This document shows, piece after piece, positions 53,750 through 62,411 of a stretch of 64,000 nt of DNA. How positions within the stretch are numbered: position 1 is the first letter of the stretch; the number at the start of each line of letters is the position of its first letter. This DNA comes from Candidatus Jettenia caeni (GTDB taxonomy: Bacteria > Planctomycetota > Brocadiia > Brocadiales > Brocadiaceae): positions 992,001 to 1,056,000 of the forward strand of contig BAFH01000004.1 of NCBI GenBank assembly GCA_000296795.1. The letters run 5' to 3'. The position numbers and the translations under genes were made by a program. Below the pieces are notes generated by a model. That model worked only from the letters and a program-made list of their open reading frames with translations. It had not been told where the DNA came from and searched no databases.

Positions 53750-54175
53750 TTAATTCTTTCCTATAATTCCCTTTATTGCTATTGGGACCAGAATATTTAA
53801 CGGCTTTGGTAAAAACGCATGTGCAACAGCCTCTACTAACGGATGCTTTGCAACGTTTGCAATATTTATCAATGATACCCTTGAATCCTTTTTCTCTGCA
53901 AATGACGAATCTTTGGTTACCCTGTTCTCAGAATCCTCACAATCCTTACACTCCTGTATGGTGCGATCAATATATTGTATTAAGGTCTGTCGGTTAATTT
54001 GTTTTTCATCAAACCTGACCAGGATTCTTCCTGTTCTGTGATTAACAATTACCTCTACTGATCCTTTTAAATAATTTATAATGCATTCCTGCAAATATCT
54101 GCAGGCATACATCTTTCCCATGAGATAGGTATTCTCATATCTTATCCTCCCTGGTAGAATACTTAAGGGCGACAT
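53750..54175 (-). CDS. HMA_2-like domain protein, first gene of the P1B ATPase cluster
   Basis: About 141 residues from ATG 54175 (MSPLSILPGRIRYEN), with AAGGAG seven bases upstream; the 54193 start is less likely. The N-terminal LPGRIRYE...CINYLKGSVEVIVNHRTGRILVRFDE has the HMA_2 pattern with the arginine motif PGRxR and no CxxC. The C-terminal part (NIANVAKHPLVEAVAHAFLPKPLNILVPIAIKGIIG) is amphipathic to hydrophobic. The same PxR-type head occurs in the ATPase (LPQRVK). Promoter and operator at 54403-54448 serve it. Confidence 0.78.
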   Translation of the reverse strand: MSPLSILPGRIRYENTYLMGKMYACRYLQECIINYLKGSVEVIVNHRTGRILVRFDEKQINRQTLIQYIDRTIQECKDCEDSENRVTKDSSFAEKKDSRVSLINIANVAKHPLVEAVAHAFLPKPLNILVPIAIKGIIGKN

Positions 54176-54402
54176 TTTACTCTCCTTATACAAGCAAAAA
54201 TCCTTTTAAATGTATCGCAAATATTGCGCCGCGATAACCTCAAATATAGAAAAAAAGCAACTTTCCTATAAACATTTTATGAATTTCCTATACATTCAAT
54301 GAGTCCCCTCAGTCTGCTTAAAGAAATTTAAGGGGTTCGCAAAGCGACTGAGAGGGCTCTTAAGAAATTAAGTTTTGAACTAATCAATCAAATGATATTA
54401 AT

Positions 54403-54448
54403 TAAGACTCAGTCTCAATAAGATAAATAAAAAAAGATCGTATGTCAA
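54403..54448 (-). promoter_or_regulatory. Promoter and Fur-like operator for the P1B ATPase cluster
   Basis: Minus strand TTGACA (54443-54448), 17-nt spacer, TATCTT (54420-54425), then TGAGACT-G-AGTCTTA (54403-54417), one mismatch from a perfect 7-1-7 palindrome. About 230 nt of leader precede the first gene, with no other feature seen in it. Confidence 0.75.
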
Positions 54449-54608
54449 TATAAAATAAAAAAATTTCACAAACCCATACCGTTGTAATCTCATAGTAATT
54501 CCCCCGATCTCCCTTTTGAAAAGAGGAAATACGGTAAACAATTTTAAAGTTTATATAGCTCTATCAGTTCAGTCATTTAGCCCGTACACAATACAGGAAA
54601 CAGGCAGC

Positions 54609-55246
54609 TTATGGATAAGCAATCTGCTCCAATAGTAGAGGATGCCATTGGATTGACAGATTTTTTTGTCCGTTCCTGTCTTCTTTCCCACCACCCCATA
54701 TTGCTATATTAAAATATGTTTTCCCTCCAGGAACAAACTGTATATCATCATGATTCTTGGTAATTAATGAACGATACATGATTACCGTCCAGACCCCATT
54801 CTTATATTTACTACATCCATTCACGTCCTGATGTTCTTGCGTGGTAAGGGTGCCAAAACCTTCTGCATTTAAATCCTCTACCACCATTCCCCGACTTAAC
54901 TCAGAAAGCAGATTATGAGCGGCTCTTCCACCCGATACATGTTCTACGCTTGTCATTGATTCCTGATAATCAAAGGAAATGCCTTATCCTGTTTTTGAAG
55001 TGCGATTTTAACTCCCTTTGCATGTTTAAATGCACCCTTCAATGACCCCACGTCCATGCGAGAAGATTTGTGAATCTTTCTATATTTCACAGTCAGAACC
55101 TCTTTTGCCGGAATAAGCTCATCTTCACTTATTCCTTTGATTCCCGGTGTCGTTTTCTCAACAGCAGCAGATATTGTTACATAAAGAAAGGCAAAACTTA
55201 AAAAGAGTACACCGTATTTTATGAATGATATATAATTATTTCTCAT
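54609..55246 (-). pseudogene. Frameshifted haem-b domain protein (NxrC/ethylbenzene dehydrogenase gamma-like)
   Basis: Two overlapping frames. The first (55246-54953, 97 aa) has a signal peptide and KGVKIALQKQDKAFPLIIRNQ. The second (54956-54609, 115 aa) reads GFGTLTTQEHQDVNGCSKYKNGVWTVIMYRSL, NHDDIQFVPGGKTYFNIAIWGG and KEDRNGQKNLSIQWHPLLLE, the C-terminal signature of the EB_dh/NxrC haem-b subunit. A one-base shift near GGCATTTCC (about 54973) would join them as ...QDKA-ISFDYQESMTS. Even joined (about 210 aa) it is shorter than NxrC. Last gene of the nirK operon; probably decayed or a minimal variant with an assembly error. Confidence 0.6.
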
Positions 55247-55600
55247 TTTTTTCTTCTTGTGTATCTATCTATTATTTATTGCGAGGGTTTTATCCGAGGC
55301 AACCTCATAATCCCCCTTGATCCCCCTTTAGAAAAGGGGGAGACGAATAAGTGTTTTAGAAAAGTGAGAAATTAGAAAGCCTTATCACATGGGGAATACA
55401 GGGATTGTTAATTCCTTTTCCTATTTCCCAAAAGAAAGCAATATCCATATTTCCCCTTTTTTAAAGGGGATTAAGATGTTTCCATCAATCCTCCTTTACA
55501 ACAACATGATATTACCTTTTTGTACAACCCTTATCCATAACACCCTTGCAATCCAGCATGAGTTTGAGTAACTACAAAATTTCTACAGTAAATAGCCTTC
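55247..55600. other. Gene-free spacer with G-run and REP-like phrases
   Basis: Contains CCCCCTTGATCCCCCTTTAG near 55312, GGGGGAGACG, a second TTTTAAAGGGGATTAAG near 55460 and a degraded TTGCGAGGGTTTTATCC at 55278. No gene or clear promoter. Confidence 0.5.
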
Positions 55601-56365
55601 CTAAAATGCTATCATCATACCCAGTCTGTAGGTATCGTCAAAAAGGGGCATCTGCGGAGCATCTCCATCTGCAAGGGCGGCGCCAACAAGGAATTTTATA
55701 TTAGCCCGAAGAAGCACAGTAATATCAGCACTGTAGCGGTTAAAGCTCTTGAGGTCACCCACATCGTACGATGGGTTCATGTTCTCAAAACGAACAGCCG
55801 GAATAACCCACGGCAATGCTACCCATCGTAACTCAGCAGTATAGAGACTGGCATCAAAGTTACTGCCGCTTTCACTCCCTATGGTTACATCACTTTCTGT
55901 ACTGTCTTTAAAAAATGTAGCAGCCCCAAAGAGGTTAAAATTCCACCAGTAGAAATCAGCCTCTGTACCATATCGCCAGAAATGGTTTCCATTGGAGTGA
56001 AAACCTGTTCCCGCAACCGGATCATTAAAGAATCCATTATCTACTCTATAAAAAAACCGGAAAGCGTCAGAGATGTCTCCTGCCAGTTCTCAGGAACTGT
56101 CTCCGACTCCTCTACTGCACCACCCCCAGCACCCCCATACCCCCGATTTTATATCCAATACGGGCATAAAAGTCCTTGCTGTTATTTATGTCAAATACAT
56201 TATCAGCTTCTTTCAAAAAGAACCGGGCTATAGACACTGAAGAGGCGCTCCACTGCAGTCCCGCTGGATTCAAGCGGACCTGAGTTCTCGAAGAGCGCCA
56301 CAGCACCAAACCATAAAAGACTCTCTCATAAAGCACAAAAGTACAAACCTCAAAAAGATCTTCAC
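55601..56365 (-). pseudogene. Truncated, frameshifted outer-membrane porin
   Basis: A GTG start at 56365 (AAGGAG upstream; MKIFLRFVLL-like signal) soon runs out of frame. Further pieces read LKEADNVFDINNSKDFYARIGYKIGGMG, then, after a shift in the G5 run near 56130, GGAVEESETVPENWQETSLTLSGFFYRV, WRYGTEADFYWWNFNLFGAATFF, ALPWVIPAVRFEN and a C-terminal DTYRLGMMIAF ending in Phe, as porins do. Even with frames repaired it is about 255 residues against 491 for the intact porin at 62412, so the middle is deleted. It follows the disrupted cupredoxin gene in the nirK operon. Confidence 0.75.
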
Positions 56366-56468
56366 CTTCTCTCCTTTCTGATACTTCAGAGGCCTAACAT
56401 ACGTATATGCAGGGTGGCATGGATAAACTTGTTTGTCCATCTCATCCTAGTTAAAAACGGCGCTGCAA

Positions 56469-58282
56469 TTAATGACCGCTATCAACGGGATTTTTCTGCT
56501 GTGGTGTAAGCTGGCTAATCCAGTTTTCTACCTCTGCAGAGAGAACGCCAGTGCCAGCCAATTCAACCGTAGGCTGTATCCAACCATCATGGGTTATGGG
56601 CAGTGGTTTGATCCCTTGCCCGCCAGTCCCGTCAGTTACCCCTGCATCCTTACTTCCATTTGTAAGCAGGATTGTACCTACGACTGCGGCATCAGGACCT
56701 TTTCCATCATTGTTGGGATCCGGGTCTATTATGGCCAGAACGTTAGCAAACTGACTTGTTACATAAGCATAATACCCACCTCCTAACTTAGCACCCCAGT
56801 TCACCCCATGAGTACCACCAGGAGTTGGCAGGTATGCCACGATCTCGTCTGTGGCGGTATCAATAATTACCACATAATCAGTTGAATTGCTTTTTGCATT
56901 CGGCACCGTGGTGAGCGACAGGATAGCGGTAGCTACAAACCTTTCACCGGAGCTTACAGGTGTTTGAATTGGTACCTGTAAGGTATGAAGGATATCCTTT
57001 CCCGTCTGCCCATCCGGCGTCACCGTCACTGGTATATTCTTAAGTATCTGCATTGCATCAACATCAATAACCGTTACATAACCGGATACAGCATTGGCAA
57101 CATACGCTTTGCTTATTCCATTGACATGGCACTCCCCAACGGCAAGCGGCATCTGGATCACACTCCGGAGCGGATCATCGGAATCTTGTACAAATTCCTT
57201 CAGGACATTACCCGTAAAGGCATCCAGGATACTGATAGAACCAGCCACACCCATTCCTTTAAACACATTAGGAACAACCATTCGGTCTCCACGGCCGCAT
57301 GTTAACCAATGGCCGTGAGGGTGATTTCTGCCCTCACCGGTAGGCTCTTCATCAATAATCTTCAATCCGTCAACACCATCCTCTACCTTCACAAAATTAT
57401 TCTCAGCGCTCAGAGGTACGGTTAGTATCCCTCTTTCAGATGAACCAGGTGTAGGAATGGTAACAATGTGGGTAGGTGCTTCACCCACATCGATACTTTG
57501 TAAGATTTTACCGGTTTGACGGTCAATTTTGTTAATCCATGTGCCGAACCAGTTCGTATTGTAGACCGTATCTAAGGTAAAATTGGCCCACATATTATGA
57601 GGGTTGTTCCATTTACCTCCGGCTGTCAGACCATTAATCTCCCTCTCCACTGCAAAGGTCTTTGCATCCACTACGGTAATAGTGCCAGGTTTGGGCGTAC
57701 CTTTTTCATCTCTTTGTTTAGCTACGCGCTCAAATTGGGTATTAATCCATATCTCCCCCACACCCGGGGTTTTGGGAATTATCTGATCGGTTGATTTACG
57801 AATATCCCACTTGGCTGCCTTATCTGTATCCGTAGGGGCAACGGGACGAAGAACTGATAGAACGGTATTAGCAGGAAGTGAGGCAGCTCCGAGATGTCCA
57901 ATGAAAGGTAAAGAATCAGCCGTAACATCAGGGATATTCCCATTGGCATCCTTTACAGCCACAATACCAGTCATATAAGGGTGGACTTTGCAAATAAATA
58001 CATACACACCTGGTACGTCAAAAGTGGCAGAGATCGTTCCGCTTTTCGATTGATCCTGATCTACGATAAGTTTTGAATTCCTGGGTTTAATAAGAAGTGT
58101 GACAGTATGCCGGGTGTTGGTGCAGCAACCATCGATCTTAAAGTCAACCCTCTCGCCACGCTTGATAATAGAAACCGGGGTGCCGTTATTCCGGCTCTTA
58201 AACCAATTGCCTGGATCATCAGTAAGATTCATAATGTCCGCTGAGCCCGCATAGGCAACATGTGTTACATGACAAACTAGTA
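56469..58282 (-). pseudogene. Cupredoxin-YVTN beta-propeller protein, 3' part, separated from its signal peptide by IS630
   Basis: The apparent ATG at 58232 gives 587 residues lacking a signal. Upstream the frame is open to the IS630 junction at 58282 and reads LVCHVTHVAYAGSADI, the tail of a signal peptide whose head lies at 59521-59562. Mature protein: an N-terminal cupredoxin with type 1 copper ligands (His in NTRHTVTL, then FICKVHPYM giving Cys-x2-His-x2-Met) and a C-terminal propeller of about 450 residues with YVTN-type phrases (YVANAVSGYVTVIDVDAMQIL, YYAYVTSQFANVLAIIDPD). Probably an exported electron-transfer or copper protein working with NirK. As it stands it would be cytosolic or unexpressed. 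Confidence 0.85.
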
Positions 58283-59520
58283 TAACGTTTCATTAAAACA
58301 TCGACAATTAGTTTGTTAAAAATTCAAATTTGCGCCATCGGTGCACCACGGGTTGCTCATTGATTTCTTGTACCCCTAACACTATTCTTTTCTTAAGGTC
58401 ATCCCATGAAGAGACTCTCATATGGCGAAGAAAGGTGCGTGCCATTTTGCCAAATAACGTTTCCGCAAGGTTAAGCCAAGACCCATGAGTTGGCGTGTGA
58501 ACATAAATAAACCGTCCCGGCCGTGTTGCAAGATATGCCCGTGTTTCCCGGGAAATATGGGAAGAATGATTGTCCAGAATTATTCGAATTTGAGCATCAA
58601 GAGGATAGTATGCATCTATTTCCTTCAACAGCTCAATAAATTCCCTGCTTCGATGACGGTGTTGAACTTGAGCAAACACATGGCCATCGTGCAAGTCTAT
58701 GCCCGCTAAAATCGAAGCAGTTCCGAGACGTTTGTATTCATGGTCTCTTGCAATCTGAGGATACTGATTAGGTTGAGGTGGCAGATCGGGTGCAACATTT
58801 GCAAGAGCTTGAACACCCGGTTTTTCATCAACGCAAACAGTGTATAATTGTTTTTTATCATCCATATTTGGGGAATCCTTTTGCAGAGAAACCTCTTGGT
58901 AAACCAAGAGAACCTCTTTCATTTTTGATTCAAACGCAGGATCGCGTTTTTCAAGATAGTACTTAACCTTGTGGGGTTGTAATGTTTGATTTTTTAGTAT
59001 TCGATTTACCGTGGTCTTTCCTGCCCGGCTTAATGATGGATGTCCGGCTTGTGTAGCATGCTTACGCGCATAGCCTGCAAGCGCTTTTTGTGTCCACAAC
59101 TCCGCAGCCATTCCAAGGTCTTTTGGTTTGCAGCAGGCTATGTTCACAAGCCAGGCCTTTGCTTCCATTGTTATTGTTGGATCTTTTGGACGGTGGTATA
59201 AATCCTTCAAGGCACTTTCGACTCCCATTTCAAGCGCCTTGTCAATGCACTTGTATACGGTATCACGGGCAACTTCTACGTCTTGAGCTACTTTTGAAAT
59301 GTTTGGGTTTCCGTGATATGATAATAAAATCTTTGCCCTCTGGATTTCTTGAGCAGGAGACGTGCGTGTTCGGATAATTCTGTTAAGTTCTTGCAATTGA
59401 TCATCCTTAAGCAATAAGATACTCCTCTTTGTTTTTCTTGCCATGATCTCTCCTTTCGAAGTTTTTGGCAAGTATTATAGCAAATATCACTGATATTGTC
59501 GATGTTTTAATGAAACCTTA
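58283..59520 (-). mobile_element. IS630-family insertion sequence, complete
   Basis: Terminal inverted repeats of 26 bp at 58283-58308 and 59495-59520, 25 of 26 identical (inner part GTTTCATTAAAACATCGAC), flanked by TA at 58281-58282 and 59521-59522. One intact transposase gene fills it. Excision of the element plus one TA restores CTAGTACTAG and a continuous signal peptide. All these points indicate a recent insertion. Confidence 0.95.
58308..59444 (-). CDS. IS630-family transposase
   Basis: 378 residues from ATG 59444 (AAGGAG five bases upstream; the frame at 59471 is longer but lacks an RBS). N-terminal helix-turn-helix (NPNISKVAQDVEVARDTVYKCIDKAL) and a second HTH (SRAGKTTVNRILKNQTLQPHKVKYY). 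DDE catalytic core: YTVCVDEKPG (Asp), IRIILDNHSSH (Asp) and GSWLNLAETLFGKM (Glu). All residues are intact, so the element is probably active. The stop codon lies at the inner edge of the left terminal repeat. Confidence 0.95.
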   Translation of the reverse strand: MARKTKRSILLLKDDQLQELNRIIRTRTSPAQEIQRAKILLSYHGNPNISKVAQDVEVARDTVYKCIDKALEMGVESALKDLYHRPKDPTITMEAKAWLVNIACCKPKDLGMAAELWTQKALAGYARKHATQAGHPSLSRAGKTTVNRILKNQTLQPHKVKYYLEKRDPAFESKMKEVLLVYQEVSLQKDSPNMDDKKQLYTVCVDEKPGVQALANVAPDLPPQPNQYPQIARDHEYKRLGTASILAGIDLHDGHVFAQVQHRHRSREFIELLKEIDAYYPLDAQIRIILDNHSSHISRETRAYLATRPGRFIYVHTPTHGSWLNLAETLFGKMARTFLRHMRVSSWDDLKKRIVLGVQEINEQPVVHRWRKFEFLTN

Positions 59521-59562
59521 TACTAGGAAAGCAAACAACAATATTTTTAGCCTTTTCTTCAC
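59521..59562 (-). pseudogene. 5' fragment of the cupredoxin-propeller gene (start and signal-peptide head)
   Basis: GTG at 59562 with GGAG nine bases upstream begins VKKRLKILLFAFLV, which then meets the IS630 end. Joined to the distal part it continues LVCHVTHVAYAGSADIMNL, a standard signal peptide (n-, h- and c-regions, AYA-G cleavage), for a 617-residue precursor. It starts 38 bp after the nirK stop. Confidence 0.88.
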
Positions 59563-59600
59563 TTACGATTACTCCTTTTATTTTAACTTTTTCGGTCAAC

Positions 59601-60614
59601 TTATTTTACGTGCAGTAAACCTCCAGCCCCCTTTGGCACCCTGAACAGCGCATGGTCAACAATAAGAAAATCGCCGGTCGCTAACGCCTTGAACTCAAAT
59701 ACTGCGGCAGATCCGGGAGGAATGTAAGCTGTCTCCTCATTCCTGATAAAATCACGACGATGGCCAGGATAAAACTTATCGAAGATCTGGCCGATAATAT
59801 GGAAATTTGAGCCAATATTAGGGCCGCCGGCGACAAAAAAGAGGCGGACTTTATCACCCTGATTCACGGTTATTGCGTTGCCGTATATTGATGGATCCAT
59901 AAGCGCCTGTGTATGACCATTAAAGGTAAAATAATCGGGATGCTCAGCCAGCGCCTTATCCTCATCAAGGGAATAACCACGGATGTGTGGATGATCCTCA
60001 ATACCTGGTTTGATATACCATTCACCCTGCCCGATATAGAATTCCTTATCGACCCTTGAAAGACCTCCCTTTGGTTCGACAACAATCAGGCCATACATCC
60101 CATAGGCTACATGCTCCCATGGCATTCCTTCAGCGCCGCAATGGTAGATATATGCCCCTTCCCGCTTCGCCTTGAACGTTAAGGTATCAGTCTCCCCAGG
60201 TTCAATATCCATTAACATGGCGCCAAAACCGGCATGGAAATCAAGGTTATGTGGTTCCTCGTTATGTAAGTCATTCGTTAGATTAATGACTACCGTATCG
60301 CCTTCCATTACCCGTACCATAGGACCCGGAACAGTTGCTGGTCCTACGGTATCCCCTTTTTTTTCTGCAAAAGTCCAGAACCAGAATTTCTTTCCGGGGG
60401 CAAGATCAGCAACAACCTCTTTGGCAACCAGATTTACCGTTACAGTCTTCGGGCAGGACCGCGATATACGGCCTGGAATATCAGCAGGGTCCTTGGCAAC
60501 GTTGCTAATAACATCCACGGCATGTGCTACAACGGTATGGGTAAAGAACGTCAATCCATTGAGAAGAGCAATAGCTCCCATTCCACATACAATTTTTTTA
60601 TATCGCCGTTCCAT
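59601..60614 (-). CDS. nirK: Copper-containing nitrite reductase (NO-forming)
   Basis: 337 residues with a signal peptide. Reduces nitrite to NO, a substrate of hydrazine synthase in anammox. All copper ligands are visible: type 1 His122, Cys159, His168, Met173 (HNLDFHA, YHCGAEGMPWEHVAYGM); type 2 His127, His158 and His321 (IVDHALFR); catalytic Asp125 and His272 (SNFHIIG). First gene of an operon whose other members are interrupted. A partial Fur-like operator lies about 170 bp upstream. NirK-bearing anammox genera exist beside NirS-bearing ones, so the gene is lineage-informative. Confidence 0.93.
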   Translation of the reverse strand: MERRYKKIVCGMGAIALLNGLTFFTHTVVAHAVDVISNVAKDPADIPGRISRSCPKTVTVNLVAKEVVADLAPGKKFWFWTFAEKKGDTVGPATVPGPMVRVMEGDTVVINLTNDLHNEEPHNLDFHAGFGAMLMDIEPGETDTLTFKAKREGAYIYHCGAEGMPWEHVAYGMYGLIVVEPKGGLSRVDKEFYIGQGEWYIKPGIEDHPHIRGYSLDEDKALAEHPDYFTFNGHTQALMDPSIYGNAITVNQGDKVRLFFVAGGPNIGSNFHIIGQIFDKFYPGHRRDFIRNEETAYIPPGSAAVFEFKALATGDFLIVDHALFRVPKGAGGLLHVK

Positions 60615-60780
60615 TTTTTCAAGTTCTCCTTTTTCTAAAATTTTAAAGATATTCCTTTAAAAGGAATAAACCACATAGCAACTTAAACTAGGCCTTTGGT
60701 GACTTTCAAATCGCAAAAGCATGTAGTGGCAAGGTGCTCCTTGCCACTACAGAATTGAAATTCCTATACATTAGATTATC

Positions 60781-60797
60781 TTGAGTCTTAATCTCAA
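60781..60797 (-). promoter_or_regulatory. Degenerate Fur-like operator upstream of nirK
   Basis: TTGAGTCTTAATCTCAA, a 7-1-7-type palindrome with two symmetric differences from the other operators, preceded on the minus strand by TTGAAA and an AT-rich spacer with TATATT. It sits between the FAD gene stop (60829) and nirK. Confidence 0.5.
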
Positions 60798-60828
60798 CAA
60801 ATATATAAAATTTTTTACATTTCAATGC

Positions 60829-62265
60829 CTATGCTGTTACAGAACTTACCTCAATCAGTTCACCCCCGGAACGCATGAGTTGTACCTTCTCTCTTCCGGC
60901 TACGTTATCGAGCATAAGATTCCGGGCAGCGGCGATACCCATCTCCATCGCTGTATCCATAAAAAGATACCGAAATGTGCCTTGTCTGCCGCAGGTAACT
61001 ATATTTTCATAGGTATCAAGAAAGCTAAAAATCTCCAGCCGGTGTATTCCATAATCGTGACTATAGACAGGATAGCCATGAGTTACCCTTGTTGTAAAAT
61101 AATCTATAATCTTATCCTGTATATCGATACCCAGCTCGTTTAAATCTCTTAAACAGCGTTGTAATAAATCTTCTTCTGAACAATTCCATATTTCATCATG
61201 CTCATTACAGGGAATTTCCAAAAGAACGGAAGTCTTTCCTTCCGGTGCATTAAAGATACTTCTCCGTTTTGGCTCCTGGATACGCGTCATGATATATTTA
61301 CCCTCAGAGACATACATCCAGGTATTTTCACTAATATCGGGAAGATCCACTAAGATATTTACGAAACGAACTGCACGGAACTTTAAGGCATCTGCATGAT
61401 ACAAAACATCTTTCGCAAGATGACGGGGAAAAGCATGGATGAGATCTGGCAGGGGTATGGTTGAAATAATAAAGTCGCAATTGACCGTCTTCATACTCCC
61501 ACGCTGCAGGTAATCTATACCTTCGATATGATTATCATGCACTCTTATATGAGAAACCTTTGCGTTCAGAACAATCTTTCCACCTTTTTTCTTAATCTCT
61601 TCGCTCATCATATCAAACATCTGACCTATACCCTTTTTAGGATAAAAATAGGTTTGAGCAAAGGTCCGGGGTGTATCCTTTTTTAACCTAAAGAGACGAA
61701 AAAGTACATCTTTGAGATCCAGAAGTGAAATTCTTTGAGATGCCCAGTCTGATGAGATACGTTTTGGTGAGATACCCCATAACTTTTCGGTATAAGGACC
61801 AAAAAACAGAGTATACAGAGTTCTTCCAAAGCGGTTGACAATCCAATTCTCAAAAGAGATATCTTTTTTCCGGAAAACAATCTTTAAAAAGGCCGCCATG
61901 ATATACGTTGTAAGCACCTTAAGATTCGTCCAGACATTCATCTTGAGAACAATATCTTTTATTGATAGCGGATAATGAAAAACCTTTTCCTTTAATAAGA
62001 TTACACTTTTTCTCTTTGACACCAGGAGTTCATCACCCATCATCTTACGAATATCACAAACAAGCTCTTCATTCCGGGAAATAAAACGATGGCCGCCAAG
62101 ATCAAACCGGTAACCCTTGTATTCATTCGTGATACATAACCCTCCTACCATTGGTTCTTTTTCAACTACGGTGACGTCATGTCCGTATTTAGACAATTCC
62201 CACGCAGCGGATAGGCCACAAGGTCCGCCACCAAGCACCACTATCTTTCTTTTCAACCTGTTCAT
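60829..62265 (-). CDS. FAD-dependent oxidoreductase (protoporphyrinogen oxidase / amine oxidase family)
   Basis: 478 residues. Seen: KIVVLGGGPCGLSAAWELSKYGHDVTVVEKE (FAD dinucleotide-binding), MVGGLCITNEYKGYRFDLGGHRF, YPKKGIGQMFDMMSEEIKKKGGKIVLNAKV and the C-terminal YENIVTCGRQGTFRYLFMDTAMEMGIAAA. This arrangement is shared by UDP-galactopyranose-mutase-like and carotenoid/polyprenyl desaturase-like FAD enzymes often linked to envelope polysaccharide synthesis. Its role next to nirK is unclear; the operator downstream of its stop suggests separate transcription. Confidence 0.82.
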   Translation of the reverse strand: MNRLKRKIVVLGGGPCGLSAAWELSKYGHDVTVVEKEPMVGGLCITNEYKGYRFDLGGHRFISRNEELVCDIRKMMGDELLVSKRKSVILLKEKVFHYPLSIKDIVLKMNVWTNLKVLTTYIMAAFLKIVFRKKDISFENWIVNRFGRTLYTLFFGPYTEKLWGISPKRISSDWASQRISLLDLKDVLFRLFRLKKDTPRTFAQTYFYPKKGIGQMFDMMSEEIKKKGGKIVLNAKVSHIRVHDNHIEGIDYLQRGSMKTVNCDFIISTIPLPDLIHAFPRHLAKDVLYHADALKFRAVRFVNILVDLPDISENTWMYVSEGKYIMTRIQEPKRRSIFNAPEGKTSVLLEIPCNEHDEIWNCSEEDLLQRCLRDLNELGIDIQDKIIDYFTTRVTHGYPVYSHDYGIHRLEIFSFLDTYENIVTCGRQGTFRYLFMDTAMEMGIAAARNLMLDNVAGREKVQLMRSGGELIEVSSVTA

Positions 62266-62411
62266 TATCCTTTCACTCGGTATTTACATGAATCATACAG
62301 GGGACTACCTTTGGCAGGAGAGACGTAAAATCTTACAATCTCTCTCCTCATGAAAAAATCAGTAAGGGGCATGTGGGAATATGCCCCTTACTTTAGGAAG
62401 ACTCCTAAACA

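Noticed and set aside
56112-56336. A 74-residue ORF starting MLYERVFYG as a separate gene
   Set aside because: Its C-terminal half is porin sequence that continues in another frame after a G-run shift; it is a piece of the broken porin.
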